A DNA stretch of 64,000 nt from Ctena decussata (taxonomy: Eukaryota; Mollusca; Bivalvia; Lucinida; Lucinidae): assembly GCA_963989385.1 (NCBI GenBank), contig OZ022502.1, positions 1,642,501 through 1,706,500 of the forward strand. Direction: 5' to 3'. This document shows, one piece after another, positions 9,774 to 21,640 of the stretch. The translations under genes and the position numbers were made by a program. Under the pieces are notes generated by a model. It was not told the DNA's origin. It made no database searches and saw only the letters and a program-made list of their open reading frames with translations. The first letter of the stretch is position 1; the number at the start of each line of letters is the position of its first letter.

Positions 9774-12360
9774 ACAAGAGGCCCAAATGGGCCTGATATC
9801 GCTCACCTGGCTTTTGTGCAACGGGACCATTCTGATACAAAATTGGTCCAATTCCAGAGATTTTCTCAATTCAACATTTTGCTACTTTTAGTTACAGAGG
9901 CCAACTTGTCTGGTCTTTATATATTTACTTTTGAAAAACCTCAAGGCAAGAATCATTTTGCCACAAATTTCATCAAAATCCATTCAGGGTTACTGAGATA
10001 TTGTCAGTTTCATGTTTTGTGCTATTTTTACTAACGCAGATGGCGGCCATCTTAGAATGCCAAAATGCAAAAAATTGAAAAGCTTTCATGCAAGGACCAT
10101 TTTGACACAAAATTGGTCCAGTTCCATTGTAATTTTCTAATTTTCAAATTTTGCTATTTTAAGTAACAGAGGCCAACTTGACGGGTCAATATTTAATTTG
10201 TGAAACACGTCAAAGCAAGAATCATTTTGCCACAAATTTCGTCTCAATCGCTTCAGCGGTTAATGAGATGCTGTCATTTTCATGTTCTGTGCTATTTTTA
10301 GTAACGGCAGATGGCGGCCATCTTGGAATGCCAAAATGCAGAAAATCGAAAAAGCTTAATGAAAGGACCATTCTGACAGAAAATTAGTCCAATTCCACTG
10401 AGATTTTCTTATTTCACGTATTTCTATTTTTAGTAACAAAGGCCAATATGATTTGTCTATATTTAGTTACTTTTGAAACATCTCAATGCAAAAATCATTT
10501 TGACACAAATTTCGTCAAAATTTACTCAACGGTAACTGAGATATTGTCATTTTCATGTTTTGTGCTATTTTTAGTAACGGCAGATGGTGGCCATCTTGGA
10601 ATGCCAAATTGCAATTAATCGAAATGGCTTCATGTAAGGAACATTCTGACACAAAATTGGTCCAATTCCATTCAAGGGTTCTTGAGTAATTGTCATTTTA
10701 TGTTTGTGCTATTTTTAGTAACGGCAGATGTTGGCCATCTTGGAAAGCCAAATTGCAATTAATCGAAACGGCTTTATGCAAGGAACATTCTGACTCAAAA
10801 TTGGTCGAATTCCATTCAAGGGTTCTTGAGTAATTGTCATTTTTATGTTTGTGCTATTTTTAGTAACAGCAGATGTCGGCAATCTTGGAAAACCAAATTG
10901 CAATTTATCGAAACGGCTTCATGCAAGGAGCAATCTGACACAAACTTGGTCGAATTCCATTCAAGGGTTCTTGAGTAATTGTCATTTTTATGTTTGTGCT
11001 ATTTTTAGTAACGGCCCCCATGGTGACCATCTTGGATAGTCAACTGGCACAAAATTGATATAATTCCTTTCAAGGACCATTTCTGACCAAATCTGACCAC
11101 AATTGATAGCCTTTTCTTGAGATACTGACATTTGAGCAAAATCGGTCTTGTAAACGCTAAGTAGGTCACTGTGACCTAATTCCGCTACAGATTTTTTTCA
11201 TTTTTACAATTTTTAATCCCAAGGTCCCATTTATGTTCCATGCAAACTTTCGGCCAAATATACCAAATGGTTCTGGAGAAGAAGTTGATTTTGTTGTTTT
11301 TGCTATTTTTAGTAACGGCGGCCATCTTGGATTCTTGACCTGACCCAATTTTACAATTTTGAAACCCTGCAGTCTGGTCATGCTCCATGTGAAATTTGAG
11401 ACCCATGGGTGCAGTTGTTTTAGAGAAGAAGTTGTTTGAAGTCGTTTGAATAAGTCATTTTTTGACATTCGCATTTGAGCAAAATTACACTCGTAAACAG
11501 AAAGTAGGTCACTGTGACAAAACTCCGCTACAGATTTTTTTCATTTTTACAAGTTTGAATAACAAGGTTTCAATGATGTTCCATGCCAAAATTCAGACAA
11601 ATATACCTAGTGGTTCTGGAGAAGAAGTTTATTTTGTTGTTTTGGCTATTTTTAGTAACGGCGGCCATCTTGGATTTTCAACCTGACCCAATTTTACAGT
11701 TCTGAGACCCTGGAGTCAGGTCATGCTCCATGTGAAATTTGTAGGGATGTAACGATAGTCCATAAATGACTATTGCGATAGAATTGACATTGCAAGAAGT
11801 ACCATTGCGATACTATTACTATTGCAGGTTGCTATTGCAATGCATTGCGATAACTATTGGGGACAAATTTTTATCCAGAAACTGAGCTTTTCTGTATAAA
11901 ATCTGGTATATTCACAAATTTACGACTGAAAAGCATTGTTTAATGACTGTTGTTTCACAACATGCACACCTTGGCTTCAAAATACAAGAAAATATTATTT
12001 TTCATTCTTTGGAATCCACATGCATTTCTATTATTCTTTTAGCTAAAGACTTCTTTCAAGAAATAGATGCATGTCTAGAAACTATTGAAACTATTGCGAT
12101 ATTGGAAACACTATTGCCAATAGTATTGACATTGCAGCTTTCCCTATCGATAGTGACTATTGCTAATGTTACTATTGCGATATATCGATAGTGTATTGTT
12201 ACACCCCTAGAAATTTGAGAACCATGGGACCAGTAGTTTTACAGAAGATTTTTGTTTGTTTTTAGGTGTTGACGGACATTTTGCGTGACGACGCACGACG
12301 CACAACGCACGCATTGGTATGACAATAGCTCTCTATGGCCCTTCGGGCCAGGTGAGCTAA
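9774..12360 (+). mobile_element. Stem-loop TE, family A, copy 1 (Helitron/Helentron-like, non-autonomous)
   Basis: The 5' end reads CAAGAGGCCC then hairpin partner GGGCC and GCTCACCTGG. The 3' end reads GGCCC-TTC-GGGCC followed by AGGTGAGCTAA, so both ends carry the same stem and complementary outer blocks. The interior is tandem repeats, first about 300 bp and then about 145 bp units, each with a GCTATTTTTAGTAACGG motif and a GGCGGCCATCTTGG motif; larger units follow to about 12230. A GACG/ACGCAC-rich tract precedes the 3' hairpin. Removing the element restores a satellite core (TTTTCC joined to ATAATGAA) without target duplication. It carries a hAT MITE. It encodes no protein. Confidence 0.85.
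11742..12209. mobile_element. hAT-type MITE with perfect 8-bp target duplication
   Basis: Terminal inverted repeats TAGGGATGTAAC and GTTACACCCCTA bound a 468-bp insert. The 8-bp duplication GAAATTTG lies at 11734-11741 and 12210-12217. The uninterrupted site is visible in the family A copy near 29200, where GTGAAATTTGAGAACC is continuous. The 8-bp duplication and the ends indicate the hAT superfamily. The interior is rich in ACTATTGCGATA-like repeats and has no transposase. Confidence 0.95.
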
Positions 12361-12486
12361 TAATGAAATGAATATCAGGTAGCTGAATAGATATTAAGAT
12401 AGATAGATAGATAGGTAGATAGGTACATCGAAAGAAAGAAAGGCAGGATTTGATTTCGACCTATTGAAATGAATATCAGGTCTCTG

Positions 12487-12520
<34 letters not shown>

Positions 12521-12524
12521 GAGG

Positions 12525-12568
<44 letters not shown>

Positions 12569-12598
12569 GATTTCGACTTTAAACACATATTTTTAATA

Positions 12599-12630
<32 letters not shown>

Positions 12631-12833
12631 GGTTTGATTTTGACTTGAACATATTTTCCGTAATGAAATGAAGGTCACTAAATAGATAGATAGATAGATA
12701 GATAGATGGGGTTTTGATTTTGACTTAAAACATATTTTCCGTAATGAAATGAATATCAGGTAGCTGAATAGATATTAAGATTGCAGGACAGATAGATAGA
12801 TAGAAAGGTTGTAGGTAGGTAGGTAGGGAGGTC

Positions 12834-12868
<35 letters not shown>

Positions 12869-12940
12869 GGTGTTCGATTTGGCCTTAAACATATTTTCCA
12901 TAATGAATATCAGGTAACTGAATATATATGACGTTTGCAG

Positions 12941-12982
<42 letters not shown>

Positions 12983-13481
12983 AAGAAATACATATGGGGT
13001 TTTATTTCGACATAATAAACATATTTTCCGTAGATAGATAAGGCGATAGATAGATAGATAGATAGATAGACAGGAATGCTGACAGGCAGGTAGGTAGGTA
13101 TGTAGATAGATAGATAGATAGATAGGCGGTAGGTAAGTAGGAAGTTAGGTAGTATGTAGATAGGTAGGTAGGTGAAAGGAAGGTAGGTAGGCAGGCATGC
13201 AGGCAGACAGGGAGGCTGGCAGGCAGGTAGGTAGGAAGGTTAGCTGGTAGGTAGGTTACAAGGTAAGTACTTAGATAGATGCAGATTTCGACCTAATGCA
13301 CATATTTTCCGTAATCGGTGAATAGATAGCTAGACAGAAAAAGATAGATAGATAGAAATAAAGATGGGGTTTTATTTCGACATTATAAACATATTATTCG
13401 AAATGAAATATTAATCAGGTCGCTGAATAGATATTAAGATTACTGGATGATTGGATGGATAGATAGGCAGATATATAAATG

Positions 13482-13519
<38 letters not shown>

Positions 13520-13773
13520 AAGAAAATATATGGATAGATAGATAGATAGAATGGTTTTGCTTTCGACTGAAACATATTTTCCGTGACGAAATATTTATTA
13601 AGTTGCAGAATTGATATTAAGATTGCTGTATGGTTTGATGGATAAATATAAAGATAGAAAGATAGATAATTTGATGGATAAAATAAAGATAGATAGATAG
13701 ATAGATGGATAGATAGAATGACAGATAGAATGACAGATTTCGACTTAATACACATATTTTCCGTCATCGGTGA

Positions 13774-13829
<56 letters not shown>

Positions 13830-13943
13830 ATATAGGTAGATAGAAAGACGGATAGGCAGGGTTTTGATTTCGACTTAATACACAAATTTATCATATTAAA
13901 ATGAATATCAGGTCGCTGAATAGATAGATAGATTGATAGACAG

Positions 13944-13974
<31 letters not shown>

Positions 13975-14414
13975 GATAGATAGATAGATGGATAAATAGA
14001 TAGATAGAAATATAGATGGGATTTTATTTCGACATAATAAACATATTTTCCGTAGATAGATAGAAAGATAGATAGATAGATAGAAAGTAGACAGATTTCG
14101 ACTTAATACACATATTTTTCATAATCTGTGAATAGATTAGATAGATAGACAGATAGATAGAAAGTAGACGGATTTCGACTTAATACACATATGTTTTATA
14201 ATCGGTGAACAGATAGATAGACAGATAGATAGATAGATAGATAGATAGAAATATAGATGGGGTTTTATTTCGACATAATAAACATATTTTCCGTAGATAG
14301 ATAGATAGATAGATAGATATATAGATAGAAAGTAGACAGATTTCGACTTAATACACATATTTTTCATAATCGGTGAATGTATAGATAGATAGATAAATAG
14401 ATAGATAGATAGAT
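12361..14414 (+). repeat. GATA composite satellite, type II core, forward
   Basis: GATA runs alternate with type II cores (GATTTCGACTTAATACACAT, ATTTTCCGTAATGAAATG, ATATCAGGT, GCTGAATAG). Some units carry a shorter core that ends at TTTTCCGTAATCGGTGAATAG. A patch of GGTA/CAGG repeat lies at about 13080-13270. No genes. Confidence 0.93.
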
Positions 14415-14504
14415 AATCAGCGACCTGAAATTCTTTTCAATGTGGACAATATTTGTATTAAGTCGAAATCAAAACCCTGCTTATCCGTCTTTCTATTTGC
14501 CTAT

Positions 14505-14551
<47 letters not shown>

Positions 14552-15322
14552 CCTACAACCAACCTAACTATCTATCTATCTATCTATCCGGCAATCTTAA
14601 AATCTATTCAGCTACCTGATATTCATTTCATTACAGAAAATATGTTTAAGTCAAAATCATACCCTATCTATCTATCTATCTATCTATCTATATATCTATC
14701 TTTCTATTTATCCATCCAACCATCCAGCAATCTTAATATCTATTCTGCAACCTGATAAATATTTCGTTACGGAAAATATGTTTAAGTCGAGGCAAAACCA
14801 TCTATCTATCTATACAGCGACCTGATATTCATTTCAATGTGGAAAATATGAGTATTAAGTCGAAATCAAAACCCTGCCTATTCGTCTTTCTATCTACCTA
14901 TCTACCTACATATCTATCTATGTAATCTTAATGTCCATTCAGCGACCTGATAAATATTTCATTACGGGAATATGTTTTTTAAGTCGAAATTAAACCCCAT
15001 CATTATATCTATCTATCAATCTATCTATCTATCTAAATATCTATCTATCTATCTATCTTTTCAGCGACCTTATATTCATTTCAATATGGAAAATATGTGT
15101 TTTAAGTCGAAATCAAAACCCTGCCTATCCGTCTTTCTATCTAGCTACCTATCTATCTACCTGTCTATTTGTCTATCTATCTACCTACCTACCTACCTAC
15201 TACCTATCTATCTATCTATCTATTACGGAAAATTTATGTATTAAGTTGAAATCTATCTATCTATCTATTCAGAGACCTGATATTCATTTCAATATGGAAA
15301 ATATGTGCATTAAGTCGAGTCT
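14415..15322 (-). repeat. GATA composite satellite, type II core, inverted
   Basis: At about 14414 the array changes to CTAT runs, and every core is now the reverse complement (CAGCGACCTGATATTCATTT, GGAAAATATG, TTAAGTCGAAATCAAAACCC). About seven cores are present. The array ends near 15322, about 55 bp downstream of a probable terminal exon. Confidence 0.93.
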
Positions 15323-15375
15323 GGCTGATCGCAAGCGAGCTCGACAAAAAGTATCCGCATTTCAGAAAATAATTA

Positions 15376-15721
15376 TCACAACATAAGCTGCGAGATTATT
15401 GTCTTCAGATAAGTTTCATTTAATGGTGGGTCAGATTTTAGGTGCTTTTTGAAGACCCATATTTCACTCAAGTTATCAGCCCATGTGAGCAAGTCACTTC
15501 CGACACGTTGATCAGGCATTAGTTGCCACAAAAACGGTGCGTTTCGTCGCTTCCAAGGGTTGATCAGGGAACCACGTGGCTTGGAAAATCGTGTTCCATG
15601 ACACTTAACTCTGACTTTCATGCTATGCACTGAAAGTCCAATGAACAATGTAAGGTGATATACCATGGACAATTTACCAGTTTGATCAAACTTTTTCATC
15701 ATGAACCATTGTCTGGAGAAG
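15376..15721 (-). CDS. Probable terminal coding exon, unknown protein
   Basis: On the minus strand a strong acceptor (GTAAATTAATTGCAG at 15722) opens into 114 codons without interruption to TGA at 15376-15378. One base before the first codon implies a phase 2 intron. The peptide starts F-S-R-Q-W-F-M-M-K-K and includes V-K-C-H-G-T-R-F-S-K-P-R-G and L-T-W-A-D-N-L-S-E-I-W. Composition is balanced and unlike the repeats around it. I do not recognise a family. The next 55 bp run into GATA satellite, so any 3' UTR is short or lies in repeat. An upstream exon that would end in phase 2 was not found nearby. It could also be a relic of a transposon protein. Confidence 0.5.
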
Positions 15722-15722
15722 C

Positions 15723-16450
15723 TGCAATTAATTTACATGAATTTAACTTGAAAATTTTATTGAAACATTCTGGATAATCGGAGTAAATGATTTGCTTTAC
15801 TTTTAATTGCAAGGGAGACAACTTCAAAGACACGGCATCTTTAAGATCTTATGTCTTTGAGCTGCTGGTTAAATATCATAAGGTTCATAGCTTTCCTTAT
15901 TGGCAGTTACAAGGCAAATCCAAAAGTGCAAAAATGTAAGCCCTTGTGCATGCCCATCAAGCCTTTCACATTGTCTGAAGTGTTTTAAGTCAAAGTGGAA
16001 TAATTTTGTAACAAATAATGCAAATCGAAAAACGATTAATTCATAAAGTTGCCTGACGTCTGGCACGTGGGAAAATAACGTATCATTCTTTGAAAATATT
16101 GTTCTTTAGCTTAATATTCATGAATAAATTATGTAACATTATTTTTTTGTTCAGTATATTTTTTTGGAAAACAAAACGGTGGATTTTTTTTCTTACCAAA
16201 ATATTCTATAGCTCGTTGGGTTATTTAGCCGTCATGATGGTTTGAATGCCCCACCAATATTTCTTTTCAGCATCTTTCAACCTTAAGTGCCAACGTAAAT
16301 GAGCCAAATCGTTTTTCACAGCATTTTTATGTGAAACTCAACGTTGGCTAATGACGGCCATTTAATTTTTGAAACTGCAGTGAGGATCTTGCACCAATAT
16401 CTTGCAATAAAATATTTCATTAATTTATACCACCGATAAAGCAATGGGGC
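15723..16450. other. Non-coding, no repeat family recognised
   Basis: Sequence upstream (minus strand) of the candidate exon. An open frame at 15869-16066 on the minus strand has no splice support or known domain. A short inverted pair with GCCAACGTAAATGAGCC and GTGAAACTCAACGTTGGC lies at about 16290-16350. Confidence 0.35.
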
Positions 16451-16579
16451 CTTTAAGTGAGTCTAACAAAGTGTCAAATTGACTGCTAGAAAATGGGGAA
16501 AAGAGCTGATCATACAAACTTGGCATTATAATTGTATCATCAGTAACCCTAAAAATTACAAAGTTTTAAAACTTTCACC

Positions 16580-18060
16580 AAAAACAAATTAACCTGTTCC
16601 AAAAGGCACAGGCACGTCTCCTGTTTGTTTGAAACATCTATGCCAAGTTTCAAACTGATAGTTTGAAAACTGTGTCAGTTTTCGGTGTCTGCTCTTTGCA
16701 TTTACAGTGACTCCAGTTGGGCCAAGTTGCAAAATAACTGATTTTTGGTTGTAAAGGAGATGACCTATGGACACTCACTGAAAATTTGTCACCGCAGTTA
16801 CAAAATTTCATGCTGAATGGATGTACTTCAAGGATACCAGTTGTTTTTACATAGGAAAACAAGTTTTGTGACTTCCTGTTTGCTTCCCTGAATTACAAAG
16901 CCCTTCCAAAATGGGGTTCACCTTTGGTGGGAAGATTTTGCTCATGAGGAGCAAATTCTTTTCTGTTTAAAATGGATAAAACTTTAAAATGGTATTGTTG
17001 TGTAAATCTTCACCTTAAGTCTTCAGCCCAGAAGTCATGTTGTATTTTGAATACAAGGAACTCAACCTATGGACACCTACTGGAAATTTACCAATTGGAA
17101 AGTCTTGACATTACATTATAGTTTTATGATGATCCGGGGCACCTCTCTGTTTATGTGATATTTCTACAAAAGGGATTAAATTTTGTGAGTTCCTGTTTGC
17201 TTCCTTGGACTATGAAGCCCTTCCAAAATGGAGACTACTTTTAAAGGAAAGATTTTGCTCCAAGAAAAGCTAATTCTTCCCTTAAAAAGTTGATCCCCAT
17301 TATACTAAGAGCCCACTGAGAAGAAGAAAAAATTGAAAATGGCTAAGTTGCTTCCAGTGGAATTGTTTCTCTCACCTGAGTTTTCAGCTAAAATGTCTGG
17401 CTGAATTTTGGATGTTCAGGGGCTTACATATAAGCATCCAATGAAAATTTGCCACCTCAAACAAGTTTTGACTTATTTACAACGTTTCATGCTGAAGGAT
17501 TGACCTCCATGTTCATCTGCCATTTTTACAAAAGGGAACAATTTTTTGTGACCTCCTGTTTCTTCCCTGCATTTCTAAGTCCTTCCAAAATGTAAACTTC
17601 TCTTGAAGAGAAGATTTTGCTCAAAAGAGAGCAAATTCTTCTCTTAAGGGTTGATCCCCACTGAAAATGGTGGAAAATCTGAAATAGGCTTAATTGCTTT
17701 CCTTGAACGTGTATCTCTTCAACTTGAGTCCTCAATCCAAAAGTCTAGCCGAACTTTGGATGTCCAAAATTTGAGCTATGGACACCCACTGGAAATCTGC
17801 AACTCAAACAAAAAAGTTCGATAAAGCTGAAAAGTTTCAAGGTGACTGAATGCACTGCCACATTTTTCAGCCATTTATAAAAATGTGAAACAATTTTTGT
17901 GTCTTGAACTATGAAGCCATTCCAAAATTGTATGTACTCTTGGGGAGAAAACTCTTTTCTTAAAGAGTTGCTCTCACTGAGAATGCGGGAAAGTTGAAAA
18001 TGGCAGAGATGTTTCCACTAAAAAGTCTCTTTACCTTAAGACTTAGTCCATTTTTGCTAC
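16580..18060 (+). repeat. Dispersed repeat family Z, tandem copies of about 340 bp
   Basis: Blocks with TGTGACTTCCTGTTTGCTTC, ACAAAGCCCTTCCAAAATGG and GAAGATTTTGCTC recur near 16868, 17188, 17550 and 17900, giving four to five imperfect units. Units of the same family lie elsewhere: reversed at 18830-19010, 19660-19880 and 35670-35820, and forward at 56460-56800 and 60890-61205. No coding potential was found. Its class is unknown. Confidence 0.75.
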
Positions 18061-18640
18061 AAAAGGTGCAATAAACGAAGTTTTTTACAGTCTCATTTAT
18101 CCCATATCAAACCTGGCTGAGATCTGGTGGCAACTGACATTCCATATAAATCTGGTTATGATTGCTTGAAAATGTAATCTTCAGGGTGTTCACCAGATAG
18201 GTGGTGAACAGCAGCTAGACAATGGATGGGTGATGACTGATCACAGCAGCTCATCATGAGTACACAATGAGCACTTTACAGCTATTGAAGCCAGTACGTA
18301 ACTGCTATCTTTGATTTTTAGTAATCCTCCATTAAAATATATATGCCCATGCTGCTGAATTAGAATGTGGAACCTCACTTGAACAGCCTCTCCAAGTTAT
18401 TTCTAAAGAAGGCCTATATGTTACAGAAAACAACAAATATCCTTCAATACTCCCTTTACGTGAAACTCTGTATTTGGTCAGATACAAAGTTAATTAAACA
18501 AAACTATTCATATTTTATGCACTTTTAAATACGTTTACAACTCAAAATAATTTAAGAAAAGCTTATATTTTCAAAACAAACAAGTTCTACTCTACCTAAA
18601 TATTTGGCCTGCGGCATTCTTCAGTAAACGGAACTACAAT
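18061..18640. other. Non-coding sequence
   Basis: AT-rich sequence without a recognised gene or repeat boundary. Confidence 0.35.
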
Positions 18641-18645
18641 TTAAC

Positions 18646-18667
18646 AATAATAATAATAATAATAATT
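18646..18667. repeat. AAT trinucleotide microsatellite
   Basis: About seven AAT/ATA units in a row. Confidence 0.9.
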
Positions 18668-18829
18668 ACTTTATTAAAAGAGGAAGTCCAGTTGGATGTA
18701 CATCCAATCTTCCCTGCGGTCCTCTTTGAATCACATGAATACAGACATGTATTACAACCCAAATTATTTAAGAAATAACATTTACAAGCAATACAATAAT
18801 ATATACAGAAACAGCAAATTAACGAATAT

Positions 18830-19880
18830 GGAAACACCTCAGGGGAAGCTGCTCTACTGTTTTCCCCTTCCAGAGGGGGGCAATTTCTAAAGGAAAGAAC
18901 TTGCTCCTCCAGAAGCAAATTCCTTCTTCCCATAACAAACTCATTTTGGTAGGGCTATGTCATCCAAACAAGCAAAATAGGCAGTCACAAAAGCTGTGCC
19001 CCCCCCCCCATATAAAATGGCAGAGAGCATGGAGGTGTACTGAAACAGTTATTTACAGGCAATGCCTTAACCCTTAGACTGCTTACAGCAACTGTTGTCG
19101 CCCTCAGGGAGTAGGTCACTTTGAGAGCTGTCAGGCACACTACACATCATGTATACACCCCATTATTTGCAGATGTCATGCAGGAGGAAATCTGCTTTCT
19201 ACTAGAGCGAAGTTTTACCCACCTAACTGATTTGTTGACTTTAAAACTCAGAGAAACATCAGCTTTTCAGGTGGCTACCCCTACTTAGCTGATCCCGATT
19301 TTCTGAAAACTAGACTTCATCCTTCCAAACTTCTCTCTTGATAAATATTCAGCAACAACACAGGGCCTCAGACAAGCAAACACTTTGTCATACAAAGCAT
19401 ATAACTGACGCTAATATCTTGTATTTTTTTAAGTGTGTATGTCGTTTCCCGTCTATCACGTGACATCCAAATATGGAAGGTCACACGATTTTGGTAACTC
19501 CCGAAAATGGCGGTGTACATATCGTTGTTATTGAGTGAAAATTTCAAGCAAATCGATCAAAGTTTGTGGAAGTTATGACTTCTAATATACACCCACCCCC
19601 AGTTTAGGGCCAGGTGAATTAGTTTTCTAGCAGTGTAAGGTTTAATATACAGAAACAGCAAAATAAGGAATATGGAAACACCTCAGGGGAAGTAGCTTTA
19701 CTATTCTTTTTTCCTTCCAAAGAGAACCAAGTTCTAAAGGACAGAATTTGCTCCTCTAAGGGCAAATTCCTTCCTCAAAAGAACAAAGCCCATTTTGGAA
19801 GAGCTATGTCACCCAAACAAGCAAAACAGGAAGTCACAAAAGCTGTTCTCCCCAGCACAATGGCAGATAATATGGAGGTG
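18830..19880 (-). repeat. Family Z repeats, reversed, two copies with spacer
   Basis: Two copies at about 18830-19010 and 19660-19880 share AATATGGAAACACCTCAGGG, GAATTTGCTCCTC-type blocks and CACAAAAGCTGT. They are reverse complements of the family Z unit at 16.6-18.0 kb. A C9-10 run lies at about 19000-19010. The spacer 19020-19650 has no recognised gene. Confidence 0.7.
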
Positions 19881-20137
19881 TGCCCAAACATTTCAAAACA
19901 CAAACAGTTTTTTTCTATTAGTCAGGTTATATAAATAGTGAAGTTTCTCCAGAACTCAGTGGAAGGGAGCAATCATTCTTGTATGAGACATGCTGTCTTA
20001 ATCTCATATATATTGCTTCCAAGTTTAATCATAATATTCCAAAGAGAAACTTAGGTATGGAAGGCACAAGAACTGCCACACAAACTGCAAGTCAATTTTT
20101 TTCAAAGGGCTGTAACTCTGGTAAAAATGCCTGTGAA

Positions 20138-21640
20138 TCGTAGACATTTACTGTTACAGCAGAGTTAGATAAAAGAATGCGGACCTTTGAGATGAGATCC
20201 AACCAAAGGTTACTGAACATTTCGTACATAATTAGGCCCATATAACCTATGAGGAGGTTCAAAGAAAGATCCAAGCAGCCATATGAGAATATGATTAACT
20301 CCTAACCCTGGTAAAGAAATGGAAACTAAGGTGGTTTGGCCAAGTCTCGAGGTCTTCTGGTTTAGCAGACAATTCTACAGATCAAAGTGAAAGGAAAAGG
20401 AAGAGGTACCGTATTTCTTCGGCTATAAGACGGGGATTTTTTCCTGCCGAAATGACCGCCAAAATTTGCCCCCGTCTTATAACCGAGGCTTTGGACACCC
20501 TAGCTATTTTCCCCAAAGTCCCTGAGCAGCTGGTCACGGTCCATGTTTGTAAATATACAAGGCGCTCCCATTTAGTTATGTCCAGGTGCATCGCAAAACC
20601 CAATAGGTGTTGAGACATAAACAATACCTCTAGTACCCATCACATGAAATGATACCGTATGCAAACACTGATTGCATCTAGCAAAACCGAATTTCTCTAC
20701 TGTGTGCCCTCATTAAACTCCTTTTGAATTCCAAATCCGCAAACAATGTGTAACATTATCATCTTTATTTTTTTCCTAAACTTTTCTGCAACCTAGATGT
20801 AAAAACGTAAGGCACTTTTACTCTTTATCTGTCGGTATTAATATCCTGACTTGACCCGAGTGACCTGTCAAAACTGAGTCGGTTATGTAATTATTTTGAG
20901 AGCAGTATTGATCGAGCTATTGTAAGATCAAAGAAGCCGCAAAAAGTGAGCCGGTCAATGACCTTTAGGTGACACAATGTTTGTTGAACCTACTGGTGTT
21001 GGATTTGGATATTGACTGTATTTATGCTAAATATTCGGCTAGTGAATAAAAACAAAATCCGTTTAATATGGATTCTTCCATCTTCAAACTGGGATAAAGG
21101 AATATGTTTTCTCCACTTGTGTACAAGCAAAGCTAAATTTCACTTATGGAAATACGCATTTGCTCATACTGGATAAAATAATGAGGTAATTAATCCAAGA
21201 TATTTATGCACATTACGGTAACTGCATAGCGACCAGTTTAAATATATGTAGACATCGGTGACCGGTGATGACCTTTGGGGAATTTAGTAGTAAATCTAGC
21301 ATCTCAGCAGAATGAAGTAACGGAACGCCGATCATCCGCCCATGTTGGGGAATTGGCAGAAAATAGGCCCGTCTTATAGGCAAGGCTAAGCTAAATACTT
21401 GCCCAGACAGTCCAAAAAACACCCCCCGTCTTATAAACGACTCGCCCTATAGCCGAAGAAATACGGTAGACAGAAGAAGAGGTGGGAAGAAAATATTAAA
21501 GAGTGGACAGGAATGGACTTTGTCAGCTCAACTAAGGCAGCTGAAAACAGGACAAGGTGAAAAAAGATTGTTTGAAGTCATCTGTGGTGCCTCAGTGACC
21601 TTGTAAGGTTATGGGATAGAACAGAATAGAATAGATAGCT
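20138..21640 (+). pseudogene. LINE open reading frame C-terminal fragment, split by an inverted-repeat element
   Basis: Forward-strand fragments read E-L-D-K-R-M-R-T-F-E-M-R, then K-W-K-L-R-W-F-G-Q-V-S-R-S-S-G-L-A. After the insert they read G-R-Q-K-K-R-W-E-E-N-I-K-E-W-T-G-M-D-F. This is the familiar C-terminal tail of a metazoan non-LTR retrotransposon polyprotein. Frameshifts and stops show that it is dead. An AGAATAGAATAG-like tail closes it at about 21635. The 1,058-bp insert at 20409-21466 separates two in-frame codons, so it arrived after the LINE. Confidence 0.82.
20409..21466. mobile_element. TA-flanked inverted-repeat DNA transposon, non-autonomous, 1,058 bp
   Basis: Ends are CCGTATTTCTTCGGCTATA and its near-perfect reverse complement, flanked by TA at 20407-20408 and 21467-21468. 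Joining the flanks with a single TA restores the LINE reading frame G-R-Q-K-K-R-W, which confirms a TA duplication. Blocks with CCCGTCTTATA lie just inside both ends. No transposase was seen. The superfamily is probably Tc1/mariner/pogo-like, judged from the TA target. Confidence 0.9.

Noticed and set aside
12394..15244. Repeat-like open frames in the type II satellite
   Set aside because: Same cause as above; they also appear on the opposite strand after the array inverts.
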